A DNA stretch of 64,000 bases from positions 496,001 through 560,000 of the forward strand of contig NZ_CP107961.1 of assembly GCF_036077095.1 (NCBI RefSeq). Reading direction: 5' to 3'. Positions 42,211-50,034 of this stretch are shown here, in pieces (position 1 is the first letter of the stretch; each line of letters begins with the position of its first letter). A program made the position numbers and the translations under genes. This DNA is from Streptomyces sp. NBC_00376 (GTDB lineage Bacteria; Actinomycetota; Actinomycetes; Streptomycetales; Streptomycetaceae). The notes under the pieces were generated by a model. The model did no database searches. It was given only the letters and a program-made list of their open reading frames with translations, and had not been told where the DNA came from.

Positions 42211-43674
42211 TCAGCGCACGGGTGTCGGGGCCGGCGCCGGGGCCTCTCGCTCCTCCTCGGCGGCACGGCTGCCCCGCAGGCGCAAGACCGCCTCGGCCAC
42301 CACTGCCACCAGGACGTTGACCGCCAGGGAGATGAGACCGTGGCTCACCGGACCGTCGTAGATGCCGCCGAAGGTCAGCCAGATGAGGACGGCCTCGCCG
42401 GCGACGATGCCCGCCCCCGCCGCTGGTGCGCGCAGCAACGGGCGCCTGGTCAGGGCGGCGGCCGTCGCCGGGGCCATCTGGGTGAGGCCGCTGTAGGTGA
42501 GCAGGAGCAGGTTGGCGAGAGCGTCGGGCCGGGTGATACCCAAAACGAGGGCGACCCCGACACCGGCCACCACAGTGGTGTGGTTGACGATGAGCGCGCG
42601 ACGGGGGTCCTGTACGCGCAGCACATTGCGGGCCACCATGGTCGACATGCCGAGCACGATGGCGGCGGCCGGGACCATGGCAGTGGCGGCCGCTGCGACG
42701 GCCACGACGCCCACGAGCCAAGCGGGCAGTGCCTGGGAGACCAGGGTGAGCAGGACTCCGTTGTTCCCGTTCACGGGAGCCGAGAGCGCGGTGATCGCGA
42801 CAAAGCCTACGATGATCGGGATGGCCTGGGTAGCTCCGTAGACGGGCATCCAGATGCTGTTCTTACGCAGGGCGCGCTCGGAGTCGGCGGCCATGACCGC
42901 GGGCCAACCGTGAGGCATCGTCATGAACAGCACACTGAACAGACTGGTCAGCATCGCGGTGAAGAACCAGACGGTGCCGTGCGGGCCACTGTGCGGGACA
43001 CTGAGCAGCTCACTGTGGTGGGAGCGCAGTTCACCGCCGAGGCTGCCGAGCCCGCCATGAAAGTGGGCGGGGACAGCGACGAGCAGGACGATCAGGACGA
43101 CCAACATCAGGGCGTCCTTGAAGTACGCGGTTCTGGCGACACCGTGGATGCCGGACCACAACACGAAGGCAACGATGAGCACCGAGGCGAGGATCATCGC
43201 GGGGGTGCCGACGTTGTCCTTGCCGGTGGCGAGTTCGACGACCAGGCCGAGTCCGGTGATCTGCAGTTGCAGATAGGGCAGCAGGAAGAGCACGCCGAAG
43301 ACAGCGGTGACGGTGCCGAGCAGGGGGCTGCGGTAGCGATCGGCGAAGAAGTCGCCTTGCGTGACATGGCCGCGTTCTCGCCCCATGCGCCACACGATCG
43401 GGCTGATGACGTAGAGGCCGACGTAGGCGATGGGCAGGTACGGCAGGGCGTAGACGACTGCGACACCGGAGCTGAAGGCCAGGCCCGCGAGGCCCAGGAA
43501 CGTGAAGGTCGTGTAGATCTCCCCAGCCTGCAGGAACCAGGTGGTCAGGGCGCCGAAGTTACGGCCTCCGACGCTCCACTCCTCAAGATTGGCGGCGGGC
43601 TTGCGACGGCCCATCATTCCGAGTAGGCCGATGACGACTATGCCGACGACGCAGACGACAAGGACGGTGCTCAT
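42211..43674 (-). CDS. sodium:solute symporter (SSS family)
   Basis: A 487-aa transporter with about 13 membrane segments. Features are MSTVLVVCVVGIVVIGLLGMMGRRKPAANLEEWSVGGRNFGALTTWFLQAGEIYTTFTFLGLAG (SSS signature EEWSVGGRNFG and the first sodium-site helix), FADRYRSPLLGTVTAVFGVLFLLPYLQLQITGLG and VVAVAAAATAMVPAAAIVLGMSTMVARNVLR. The type is that of the pantothenate/monocarboxylate or urea carriers. ATG 43674 overlaps the stop of the DUF3311 gene (43671). Together with that small protein it forms the usual SSS/DUF3311 two-component carrier. The substrate is likely the one hydrolysed by the amidohydrolase. Confidence 0.9.
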   Translation of the reverse strand: MSTVLVVCVVGIVVIGLLGMMGRRKPAANLEEWSVGGRNFGALTTWFLQAGEIYTTFTFLGLAGLAFSSGVAVVYALPYLPIAYVGLYVISPIVWRMGRERGHVTQGDFFADRYRSPLLGTVTAVFGVLFLLPYLQLQITGLGLVVELATGKDNVGTPAMILASVLIVAFVLWSGIHGVARTAYFKDALMLVVLIVLLVAVPAHFHGGLGSLGGELRSHHSELLSVPHSGPHGTVWFFTAMLTSLFSVLFMTMPHGWPAVMAADSERALRKNSIWMPVYGATQAIPIIVGFVAITALSAPVNGNNGVLLTLVSQALPAWLVGVVAVAAAATAMVPAAAIVLGMSTMVARNVLRVQDPRRALIVNHTTVVAGVGVALVLGITRPDALANLLLLTYSGLTQMAPATAAALTRRPLLRAPAAGAGIVAGEAVLIWLTFGGIYDGPVSHGLISLAVNVLVAVVAEAVLRLRGSRAAEEEREAPAPAPTPVR

Positions 43675-43892
43675 CGGCGCTCCTCCTGGAGGTTTTGGGG
43701 GTCGGCAGCGAGCGCAGTGCGGCGCCGCTCGACGAAGGCGAGGGCAGGGGTCAGGGCGAGGACCCAGACGACGGACCAGACCAGCAGGGACGGCATGCCG
43801 AACCACAAGTGCGGTCCGTTGACGAAAGGCAGCCAGACAGCTGACAGCAGGGCCACTACAGGCACGGCCGTCAGCAACCACGGAAGGCGCAT
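43671..43892 (-). CDS. DUF3311 family small membrane protein
   Basis: A 73-aa protein: MRLPWLLTAVPVVALLSAVWLPFVNGPHLWFGMPSLLVWSVVWVLALTPALAFVERRR. Two membrane helices with a P.L.G.P.LWFGMP..L.W...WV motif define DUF3311, nearly always encoded before an SSS symporter and overlapping it. ATG 43892 is used; the frame upstream has no typical sequence. It is the first gene of the operon and faces an Lrp-type regulator. Confidence 0.9.
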   Translation of the reverse strand: MRLPWLLTAVPVVALLSAVWLPFVNGPHLWFGMPSLLVWSVVWVLALTPALAFVERRRTALAADPQNLQEERR

Positions 43893-43987
43893 GGCGAACT
43901 CCGAGACATGTCGCGAGTCGGTGGTCGGCTGCCGAGAGACGGACAGCCACCGCGGCGGACGGCCGGCGGCCGTTGCCAAATCACACA

Positions 43988-44004
43988 AGGAGCTTGAAAC
44001 TCCT
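43988..44004. promoter_or_regulatory. inverted repeat between the symporter operon and the Lrp gene
   Basis: AGGAG (43988-43992) and CTCCT (44000-44004) form a short dyad, AGGAGCTTGAAACTCCT, in the 162-bp gap between the two divergent units. It lies about 50 bp before the Lrp start and 100 bp before DUF3311, and is a plausible operator for the Lrp-type protein. Confidence 0.4.
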
Positions 44005-44054
44005 GGAGTGCACCCCATGGATTTCTGCATAATTCATTCAGGAGAGATGCCACA

Positions 44055-45092
44055 GTGACCGATTCCGCCACCGGCTTCCTGGACGAGCTGGACCTGTCCC
44101 TGGTCAATGCGCTCCAGACCTCGCCCCGCGCGTCCTGGGCGCGGGTAGGAAGGGCCATCGAGGTCAGCCCGGTGACAGCGGCGCGGCGCTGGGAGCGGCT
44201 GCGCGCCCAGGGCCTGGTCTGGGTGACCGCGTACGGCGGAGCCTTCGTCAACCACCACCACTGTGTCGCCATCGTCGGCGTGGACTGCGAACCCGGCCGC
44301 ATCCCAGCGATCTCGGCCGCGCTTGCCGAGCAACCGCAGATCGCCAGCATCGAGCACACAGCGGGCCATCACGACCTGTCCCTCAACGTCATGGTGGACT
44401 CGCTGGCCGACCTCTCCCGGCTGCACACCGAGGTCCTCGGGAGACTGCCCGGGGTGCGTGCCACACACAGCCGGATCGTCACCCGGTTCTTCACCGAGGG
44501 CTCCCGCTGGGACATTCGCGCCATCAGCCGCGACCAGCGCGAGACAGTCCGCTCCGGGACGCCCCCCGCGGTGGGTGACGTCGATCCCGCACCGGCCGAG
44601 GCCGACCGGGAGCCGCTGCTCGCACTCGGCGCCGACGGGCGCGCCGGATACGGCGAATTGGCCCGGCGCACGGGAATGAGTGAGTCGACGGTGCGGCGCC
44701 GGGTGGCGTGGATGGTGCGCACGGGGGCCGCGCTGCCGCGCTGCGAGGTGGCCCACACCTACTCGCCGTATCCGGTGTTCGCCACCTTCCACGCGAACGT
44801 GCCCTCCGACGCCCTGGCCCGGGTCGGCCCCGCACTGGCCGCGCTGCCGGAGGTGCGGATGTGCGCGGCGACCACCTCGAACCACAACCTGGTGGTCAAC
44901 AGCTGGGTGCGCTGCACGCCCGACGTGCTGCGCCTGGAGTCGTACATCGCCGAGCGTTTTCCGGAGATCGCTGTGGCCGACCGCTCCCTCACGCTCGGCA
45001 ATCCCAAGCGCATGGGCTGGATCCTCGACGAGGCGGGGCGGGCGGTGCGGCACGTACCCATCGACCTGTGGCGACGGCCGGGGGTCGGCTGA
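44055..45092 (+). CDS. Lrp/AsnC family regulator with duplicated domains
   Basis: A 345-aa protein with two Lrp units. The first helix-turn-helix is FLDELDLSLVNALQTSPRASWARVGRAIEVSPVTAARRWERLRAQGLV, with a RAM-like domain after it (HHCVAIVGVDCEPGRIPAISAALAEQPQIASIEHTAGHHDLSLNVMV). The second HTH is LLALGADGRAGYGELARRTGMSESTVRRRVAWMVRTGA, followed by a second ligand domain. Tandem Lrp proteins of this length are common in Streptomyces and usually control the divergent operon, here DUF3311-SSS-amidohydrolase. The GTG start at 44055 follows GGAGAG by 7 bp. Confidence 0.9.
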   Translation: MTDSATGFLDELDLSLVNALQTSPRASWARVGRAIEVSPVTAARRWERLRAQGLVWVTAYGGAFVNHHHCVAIVGVDCEPGRIPAISAALAEQPQIASIEHTAGHHDLSLNVMVDSLADLSRLHTEVLGRLPGVRATHSRIVTRFFTEGSRWDIRAISRDQRETVRSGTPPAVGDVDPAPAEADREPLLALGADGRAGYGELARRTGMSESTVRRRVAWMVRTGAALPRCEVAHTYSPYPVFATFHANVPSDALARVGPALAALPEVRMCAATTSNHNLVVNSWVRCTPDVLRLESYIAERFPEIAVADRSLTLGNPKRMGWILDEAGRAVRHVPIDLWRRPGVG

Positions 45093-45236
45093 GCCACCAG
45101 CGTCAGTGCCTCTCACGCCGCGACGAGCCAATGGGCAGCGACACCAGCGCCGAGACGGCAGCCAATAGATGCCCCTATGGTTCGTCAAGCGGCAGCAGGC
45201 ACCACGGTTGTCGCCGGAGGCCGGATGTGCCGGTAG
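45093..45236. other. short gap before the IS6 element
   Basis: No gene or signal was recognised between the Lrp stop and the IS6 left end. Confidence 0.4.
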
Positions 45237-45307
45237 GGCACTGTCACGTTGGCGGGCGGCGTGGGAGGAACCTCGACGTTGATCATGCTGGAGGGGGATC
45301 GTCCGTG

Positions 45308-45536
45308 GTGAGCGCGTTGCCGTCGTATAAGGGGCACCGGTACCCGGTCGAGGTCATCTCCCACTGCGTGTGGCTGTGCTTCCGCTTTCCGCTCAGCTTC
45401 CGTGAGGTGGAGGAGCTGATGCTCCGGCGCGGTGTCACCGTCTCGTACGAGACGGTCCGCCGGTGGTGTGTGAAGTTCGGGCTGGCCTACGCCGACGGAC
45501 TGCGCCGCCGACGGCCCCGGCCCGGGGACAAGTGGC
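45308..45536 (+). pseudogene. IS6 family transposase, N-terminal part before the IS110 insertion
   Basis: From GTG 45308: VSALPSYKGHRYPVEVISHCVWLCFRFPLSFREVEELMLRRGVTVSYETVRRWCVKFGLAYADGLRRRRPRPGDKW, the zinc-finger-less HTH start of IS6 transposases. It is cut right after the KW codons, directly before the catalytic HLDEV, by the IS110. Confidence 0.85.
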
Positions 45537-45589
45537 TCTACCTTCTTGAACGGGTTGGTCCTCCCGTTCGTAGGGTGAGGACACCCAGG

Positions 45590-45720
45590 GGAGCTGGGTG
45601 TGGCTGACAAGTGGCTGCCGTTCGTGGCTTCAGGTGCTTGGCCGCCTGGCTCCCCACGACGACTCGGCCGCCGATTGGGAAGTGCGAACAAGTCGCTGTG
45701 TAGAGCAATGCCGGCGAGGT
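45590..45720 (+). ncRNA. IS110 bridge RNA candidate with four matching guide segments
   Basis: Bridge RNAs of IS110 elements carry a target-binding loop and a donor-binding loop, each with a left and a right guide. Here GACAAGTGGCT (45606-45616) equals the left target flank (45527-45537). TTCAGGTGC (45629-45637) pairs with the right flank GCATCTGGA (46974-46982) with seven Watson-Crick and two G-U pairs. ATTGGGAAG (45674-45682) equals the element's right end (46966-46974). GTAGAGC (45700-45706) is the complement of core plus left end GCTCTAC (45535-45541). The order target-left, target-right, donor-left, donor-right is that known for bridge RNAs. RNA ends are not defined. Confidence 0.8.
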
Positions 45721-45761
45721 CGTCCGTGGTACGCAAGGCATGTACGACCGAATGGAGCACG

Positions 45762-46958
45762 ATGAGCCGGATATGGGCGGGAACCGACTGCGGCAAGACC
45801 CACCACCACTGCCTGGTCCTGGACAGCGAGGGCGACACGCTGCTGTCGCGTCGGGTGGCCAACGACGAGCCGGAACTGCTGAAGCTGATCGGTGACGTCC
45901 TGGACCTCGCCGACGGCGGCAAGACGACCTGGGCGCTTGACATGACCGGCGGCGAGCCCGGCCTGCTGATCGCCCTTCTGGTCAACCATGGCCAGGAGCT
46001 CGTCTACATCCCCGGTATCGCGGTCAACCGGGCCACCGACAGCTACCGCGGCCAGGGCAAGACGGACGCCCGTGACGCCCGCGTGATCGCCGACCAGGCC
46101 CGGATGCGCCGCGACCTCCAGCCGATCCGCCCCGGCGACGAAGCCACGCTCGAGCTGCGGCTGCTGACCGACCACCGCGTCGATCTGGTCGCCGACCGCA
46201 CCCGCACCACCAACCGGCTCAAGGCCCTGCTGAACAGCATGTTTCCGGCCCTGGAACGGGCCCTCGACCTGGGTAACGTCGGCCCGCTGGTGCTGCTAAC
46301 CGGTTACCAGACACCGGCAGCGATCCGCCGCGCGGGCAGTCGGCGGCTGACCGCCTGGCTGCGCAACCGCAAGGTCTGCAACGCTGCTGCCCTCGCCGAG
46401 AAGGTGGTTGAGGCCGCCGAGCGCCAGCACACCGCCGTCGTGGGTGAGAAGGCCATCGCGAAGATGGTGCACACCCTCGCCAAGGAGGTGATGGTCCTCA
46501 ACGAGAAGATCACCGAGACCGACAAACTCATCGAGGGCCGGTTTCGCGAACACGAACTGGCCGACGTGATCCAGTCCATGCCCGGCATCGGCACGATCCT
46601 CGGTGCCGAGTTCCTCGTCGCCGTCGGCGGCAGCCTGGACGCCTTCCCCACGGCCGACCGGCTCGCGGCCTTCGCCGGCGTGGTCCCCGCCCCACGCGAC
46701 TCCGGCCAGGTCAGCGGTAACGACCACCGACCGACGAGATACCACCGTCGCCTGCAGCGCGTCTTCTACATCTCCGCGCTGGTCAGCGTCCAACGAGACC
46801 CCAACTCACGGAAGTTTTACGACCGCAAGCGCGCCGAGGGGAAACGGCACGTCCAGGCCGTCCTCGCGCTCGCACGCCGTCGCGTCAACGTCCTGTGGGC
46901 TCTGATCCGTGACCGACGGTGCTACCAGGTCATACCCTCAGTGACGACGGCGGCTTGA
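45762..46958 (+). CDS. IS110 family transposase (DEDD recombinase)
   Basis: A 398-aa recombinase from ATG 45762. The RuvC-like N domain has WAGTDCGKTHHHCLVLD (first Asp), WALDMTGGEPGLLIALL (Glu) and QGKTDARDARVIADQAR (DxxD). A coiled middle part follows (EVMVLNEKITETDKLIEGRFREHE), then the Tnp C domain SMPGIGTILGAEFLVAVGGSLDAFPTADRLAAFAGVVP and YHRRLQRVFYISALVSVQRDPNSRKFYDRKRAEGKRHVQAVLALARRRVNVLW, with the catalytic Ser region. All expected residues look present. The frame is open upstream to 45600 but that part belongs to the non-coding left end. Confidence 0.9.
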   Translation: MSRIWAGTDCGKTHHHCLVLDSEGDTLLSRRVANDEPELLKLIGDVLDLADGGKTTWALDMTGGEPGLLIALLVNHGQELVYIPGIAVNRATDSYRGQGKTDARDARVIADQARMRRDLQPIRPGDEATLELRLLTDHRVDLVADRTRTTNRLKALLNSMFPALERALDLGNVGPLVLLTGYQTPAAIRRAGSRRLTAWLRNRKVCNAAALAEKVVEAAERQHTAVVGEKAIAKMVHTLAKEVMVLNEKITETDKLIEGRFREHELADVIQSMPGIGTILGAEFLVAVGGSLDAFPTADRLAAFAGVVPAPRDSGQVSGNDHRPTRYHRRLQRVFYISALVSVQRDPNSRKFYDRKRAEGKRHVQAVLALARRRVNVLWALIRDRRCYQVIPSVTTAA

Positions 46959-46973
46959 CATCGGCATTGGGAA

Positions 46974-47461
46974 GCATCTGGACGAGGTCTTCATCAAGAT
47001 CAACGGCGAGCGGGAGTACCTGTGGCGGGCCGTCGACCAGGACGCAAACGTGCTCGACATCCTCGTCCAGGGAAGCGGGACAAAGCCGCGGCCGGCGCTT
47101 CTTTCGCAGGCTGATGAAGAAGACCGGTGCGGTACCGCGGGTGGTCGTCACGGACAAGCTTCGCTCCTACGGTGCCGCTCACCGCGAGGTCATGCCCTCC
47201 GTCGAGCATCGCTCCCACAAGGGCCTGAACAACCGGGCCGAGAACGGTCATCAGCCCACCAGACAGCGTGAACGCGCGATGAAAGGCTTCCGCTCCGCCG
47301 GCGGAGCACAACGCTTCCTGTCCGCGTTCAGCGGCATCTCACCCCACTTCCGACCCCGCCGCCACCTCATGGCCGCACCCGACTACCGCGCCGAAATGAC
47401 CGTCCGCTTCACCATCTGGGAGCAGATCACCGGCGCCACCGGCCTGCCCACCACACCCTGA
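46974..47461 (+). pseudogene. IS6 family transposase, catalytic part after the IS110 insertion
   Basis: The gene resumes as HLDEVFIKINGEREYLWRAVDQDANVLDILVQ (Asp 1), slips frame near 47075-47095, then FFRRLMKKTGAVPRVVVTDKLRSYGAAHREVMPSVEHRSHKGLNNRAENGHQPTRQRERAMKGFRSAGGAQRFLSAFSGI (Asp 2 in VTDK, Glu in RAENGHQP) and ends GATGLPTTP. Apart from the IS110 split it carries at least one frameshift, so the copy was defective in any case. Confidence 0.85.
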
Positions 47462-47540
47462 ACACACAGCCGGAACCCGACCGCACCACACCCTGTCACG
47501 CCGTCAGACACCCACCCAACAACGTGACAGTGCCCGCCGT

Positions 47541-47682
47541 CATGCTCTGGAGGCAGATCGACTCCAGCAGGTGGCTGGCCGTCGGCCTCGACACCCTGGC
47601 CGAAGCACACGCTCTGGCCGGTGATCACACAGCCGCGGCTCGTGCCCGCGACGAGGCCGAAGGGGCGCGTAAGGCTTACTGA
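47541..47682 (+). pseudogene. TPR-type C-terminal scrap (perhaps a SARP/AfsR or XRE-TPR regulator)
   Basis: The 45 codons MLWRQIDSSRWLAVGLDTLAEAHALAGDHTAAARARDEAEGARKAY form one tetratricopeptide-like helix pair ending at a TGA inside the IS630 end. The upstream part is lost at the IS6 right end, the downstream end probably natural or changed by IS630. The exact family is uncertain. Confidence 0.4.
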
Positions 47683-48105
47683 TTTCGGCGTTTCGGGGTC
47701 TGGATTTGTGTCGGGAGGGGTGACGCGGTCCGTCCGGGCCGGTATGCCGGAGGCATGCGGTATCCGGACGGGGGCGGGCTGACCGCCGAGCAGCGCAGGC
47801 GCCGGGAAGCGATACGGATGCGGGCCGTTGACCTCTTCGATGAGGGCGTGGAAGTCCCTTGCATCGCCCGGGAGTTACGGGTGAGTGAGAAGTCGGTCCA
47901 CCAGTGGCGCCGCACCTGGGGGACGGGCGGACGCGAGGCGTTGCGTTCCAGAGGCCCCTGCGGCTACGACTGTCGGCTCGGCCCGCACCTGCAGACCAAG
48001 CTCGCGATGTGGCTTGCTGAGGGGCCGCGCACGGCTGGGCGGACGGCCAGGTGTGGACCGCCGCGCGGGTACGCACGTTGATCGGGCGGAAGTTCCGACT
48101 CGTCC
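47678..48105 (+). pseudogene. IS630 family remnant (left end and truncated first frame)
   Basis: TTACTGATTTCGGCG (about 47679) resembles the end of the IS630 at 5726. The frame from ATG 47755, MRYPDGGGLTAEQRRRREAIRMRAVDLFDEGVEVPCIARELRVSEKSVHQWRRTWGTGGREALRSRGPCGYDCRLG, is the HTH part of its transposase. It goes out of frame near 48030, and the similarity ends at GRKFRLVRAA (about 48105). The catalytic half is deleted. Confidence 0.75.
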
Positions 48106-48249
48106 GAGCAGCGGGGACGCCGGAGCGACACGGTTTGCCGTGTCCACTGGCGTTCGACCTGGTCGATCTCTGCGGGCGTGACATTGTCGACTGCGGCGTT
48201 TGCGCGGTGAGGCTCACTGCTGACGGGAATACAGAATCTCTCGCTGAGT

Positions 48250-48858
48250 TCACCGTCGGCTTTCGGCCTGAGACGACCGATGAGGGCCGGTGCGTACGTG
48301 CGCACGCATCCCTTGCAGGCCGAACAGGATGAGAAGCTCAACCACGCCGCCGTCGGCGCTGCCCAGCCAGTGGGGCAAGGACGTGTCGAACTCGGCTGCC
48401 TCACCGGGCGGCAGCGTCAGGTCGCGGTCGCCGATCACGAGTCGCAGGCGCCCGTTGAGCACATAGAGCCATTCGAAGCCCTCGTGGGTCTGCGGGGTCG
48501 GTTCGAGTGGTTCCGGGTGGGCAGGGATGATCATCTTGAACGCGTGCACACCGCCCGGTCGCCGCGACAGGGGCACAAAGGTCATTCCGAACCGGCTGAT
48601 CGGCTTGAGGTGGATCCGGGGGTCGCCGGTGCGCGGGGCACCGACGAGGTCGTCCAGCGGAACGTCGTAGATACGGGCCAGCGCCAGCAGCAGTTCCAGG
48701 CTCGGCCGGCGCTGCCCGCTCTCCAGCCGGGACAGGCTGCTCTCCGACACGCCGGTCGTCGCCGCGAGGTCGGCGAGCGTGATGCCGCGGTCACGACGCA
48801 GAGCACGAAGCCGCGGCCCCACCGCGCCAAGCACGTCGTCGTCCGTCTTGCGATCCAC
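48250..48858 (-). CDS. XRE family regulator with cupin domain
   Basis: A 202-aa regulator. Residues about 10-65, VGPRLRALRRDRGITLADLAATTGVSESSLSRLESGQRRPSLELLLALARIYDVPLDDLV, are a clean HTH_3 (XRE). Residues 95-185, HAFKMIIPAHPEPLEPTPQTHEGFEWLYVLNGRLRLVIGDRDLTLPPGEAAEFDTSLPHWLG, are a cupin with H-x-G-x-E-W replaced by HEGFEW and the distal His (PHW). Start GTG 48858. It faces a methyltransferase gene, with an inverted repeat just before its own start, so it probably represses both and binds a small ligand through the cupin. Confidence 0.9.
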   Translation of the reverse strand: MDRKTDDDVLGAVGPRLRALRRDRGITLADLAATTGVSESSLSRLESGQRRPSLELLLALARIYDVPLDDLVGAPRTGDPRIHLKPISRFGMTFVPLSRRPGGVHAFKMIIPAHPEPLEPTPQTHEGFEWLYVLNGRLRLVIGDRDLTLPPGEAAEFDTSLPHWLGSADGGVVELLILFGLQGMRAHVRTGPHRSSQAESRR

Positions 48859-48864
48859 GCGGCC

Positions 48865-48885
48865 ATCTTGCCATTACCGCAAGAT
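48865..48885. promoter_or_regulatory. inverted repeat ATCTTG-N9-CAAGAT, probable XRE operator
   Basis: ATCTTG (48865-48870) and CAAGAT (48880-48885) are perfect arms separated by 9 bp, in the 87-bp gap between the divergent XRE-cupin and methyltransferase genes. It starts 7 bp from the XRE start codon, an ideal autorepression site. Confidence 0.6.
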
Positions 48886-48945
48886 TTCGTGCCAGGTCGT
48901 GGTGCGCCTGACAAGACTGAGCGCCTACCGACACAAGGAGTCTTG

Positions 48946-49572
48946 ATGAGCACCACCGAAGCGGTCGCCTTCTGGGACAGCGTCTACGCGGCCCGACCGG
49001 CAGCCGGCAACCCGCAGCCGAATGCTCGCCTCACCGAGACGGTGACGGGCCTGCCGCCCGGTGACGCGTTGGACCTCGGATGCGGCGACGGCGGCGACAC
49101 GCTGTGGCTCGCCAGCCAGGGGTGGCAGGTCACCGCCGCCGACATCTCGGCCGTGGCGGTCGAGCGGCTCGCCGTCCTCGCCCGCTCACACGGCCTGGGT
49201 GACCGCGTCACCACCGTGCGGGCCGACTTGCACAAGTCTTTCCCGCCCAGCGGATTCGACCTGGTCTGCGCCCACTACCTGCACACCCCCTTTGACCTGG
49301 ACCGGGCAACCGTACTGCGCTCGGCTGCGCACGCACTGCGACCGGGCGGGCGATTGCTGGTCGTCGACCACGGCTCGGCCGCGCCGTGGTCGTGGAACCA
49401 GGATCCCGACATCCGCTACCCGAGCCCGCGGGAGGTCGCCGCGGGTATCGACCTGGCTCCGGAGACATGGACGGTCGAGCGGGCCGACGCACCCCGCCGG
49501 ATCGCAACCGGACCGGACGGGCGCACCGCCGAGGTCACCGACCACGTCCTCCTCATCCGCCGCACCGCCTGA
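48946..49572 (+). CDS. class I SAM-dependent methyltransferase
   Basis: A 208-aa enzyme from ATG 48946 with AAGGAG 7 bp upstream. AVAFWDSVYAARPAAGNPQPNARLTETVTGLPPGDALDLGCGDGGDTLWLASQGWQVTAADIS has the SAM motif I (DLGCGDGGD) and motif II (WQVTAADIS). Later come DLVCAHYLHTPFDLDRATVLRSAAHALRPGGRLLVVDHG (motifs III and post III). The acceptor is unknown; the N-terminal FW(D/E)..Y resembles thiopurine/tellurite-type (TehB-like) methyltransferases. It is divergent from the XRE-cupin regulator and followed 44 bp later by a DinB gene start. Confidence 0.9.
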   Translation: MSTTEAVAFWDSVYAARPAAGNPQPNARLTETVTGLPPGDALDLGCGDGGDTLWLASQGWQVTAADISAVAVERLAVLARSHGLGDRVTTVRADLHKSFPPSGFDLVCAHYLHTPFDLDRATVLRSAAHALRPGGRLLVVDHGSAAPWSWNQDPDIRYPSPREVAAGIDLAPETWTVERADAPRRIATGPDGRTAEVTDHVLLIRRTA

Positions 49573-49616
49573 CACGGCGGTCGGCGCCCGCCCTCGACAA
49601 AGGAAGGCAGACCACG

Positions 49617-50034
49617 ATGCCCAGCACCACACGCCGCAACCGCCACCGCGACACCCCGCCGCCCCGGACCGGAAGCGACGAGATCGAGGTCTTGCGCGGA
49701 TTCCTCGACTACCTCCGGACCTCGATCGCCGCGAAGGTCGATGGTGCCCCCGAGCCGCAGGTGCGAACGGCCGCAGTGTCGTCGGGCACAAACCTGCTCG
49801 GCCTGCTCAACCACCTGACTTTCGTCGAGCGCTCGATGTTCCTCGGGGATGACGTCACCGACTGGCAGGCGACGTTCCAAGCCTCACCGGCGGACAGCGT
49901 GGCCGATGTCGTCGCGCGCTACCGAGACGCGGTCAAGCGCGCGAACGGCGTTCTCGACGGGTGCACCGATCTCGGCGCACCGGTTCCCCGGCCACGGCCG
50001 GACCGCCCCGCTCCCAGCATCCGCTGGGCAGGTG
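49617..50034 (+). pseudogene. DinB family (DUF664) protein, 3'-truncated
   Basis: From ATG 49617 with AAGGAAGG upstream: DTPPPRTGSDEIEVLRGFLDYLRTSIAAKVDGAPEPQVRTAAVSSGTNLLGLLNHLTFVERSMFLGDDVTDWQATFQASPADSVADVVARYRDAVKRANGVLDGC...PSIRWA, the DinB/DUF664 four-helix bundle with the first metal His in LLNHLTFVE. The last helix, usually following SIRWAL.H.IEE.ARH.GH, is missing: at 50034 the sequence becomes antisense to a FAD monooxygenase gene. The long frame that follows is not real. Confidence 0.8.

Larger units (their letters stand above)
45537..46975 (+). mobile_element. IS110 family element, about 1439 bp, inserted in IS6
   Basis: The interrupted IS6 gene fixes the borders. The left flank keeps ...GACAAGTGGC (to 45536) and the right flank resumes GCATCTGGA... 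(from 46974), sharing the dinucleotide GC as core. IS110 elements have no terminal inverted repeats and make no target duplication, as seen here. Transposase starts about 225 bp inside the left end; the space before it is the bridge-RNA region. Confidence 0.85.
45237..47534. mobile_element. IS6 family element interrupted by an IS110
   Basis: Inverted ends GGCACTGTCACGTTG (45237-45251) and CAACGTGACAGTGCC (47520-47534) are perfect over 15 bp and bound an IS6 transposase gene split by the IS110 at 45537-46975. Without the insert the element would be about 860 bp. The outer flanks (TGCCGGTA / CGCCGTCA) are not a clear 8-bp duplication. A relative of the right end lies at 51588. Confidence 0.8.

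Noticed and set aside
40175..42361. A 728-codon open frame on the plus strand.
   Set aside because: It is the antisense of the amidohydrolase gene, which has clear motifs, and its own translation has no recognisable domain; long antisense frames are normal at this GC content.
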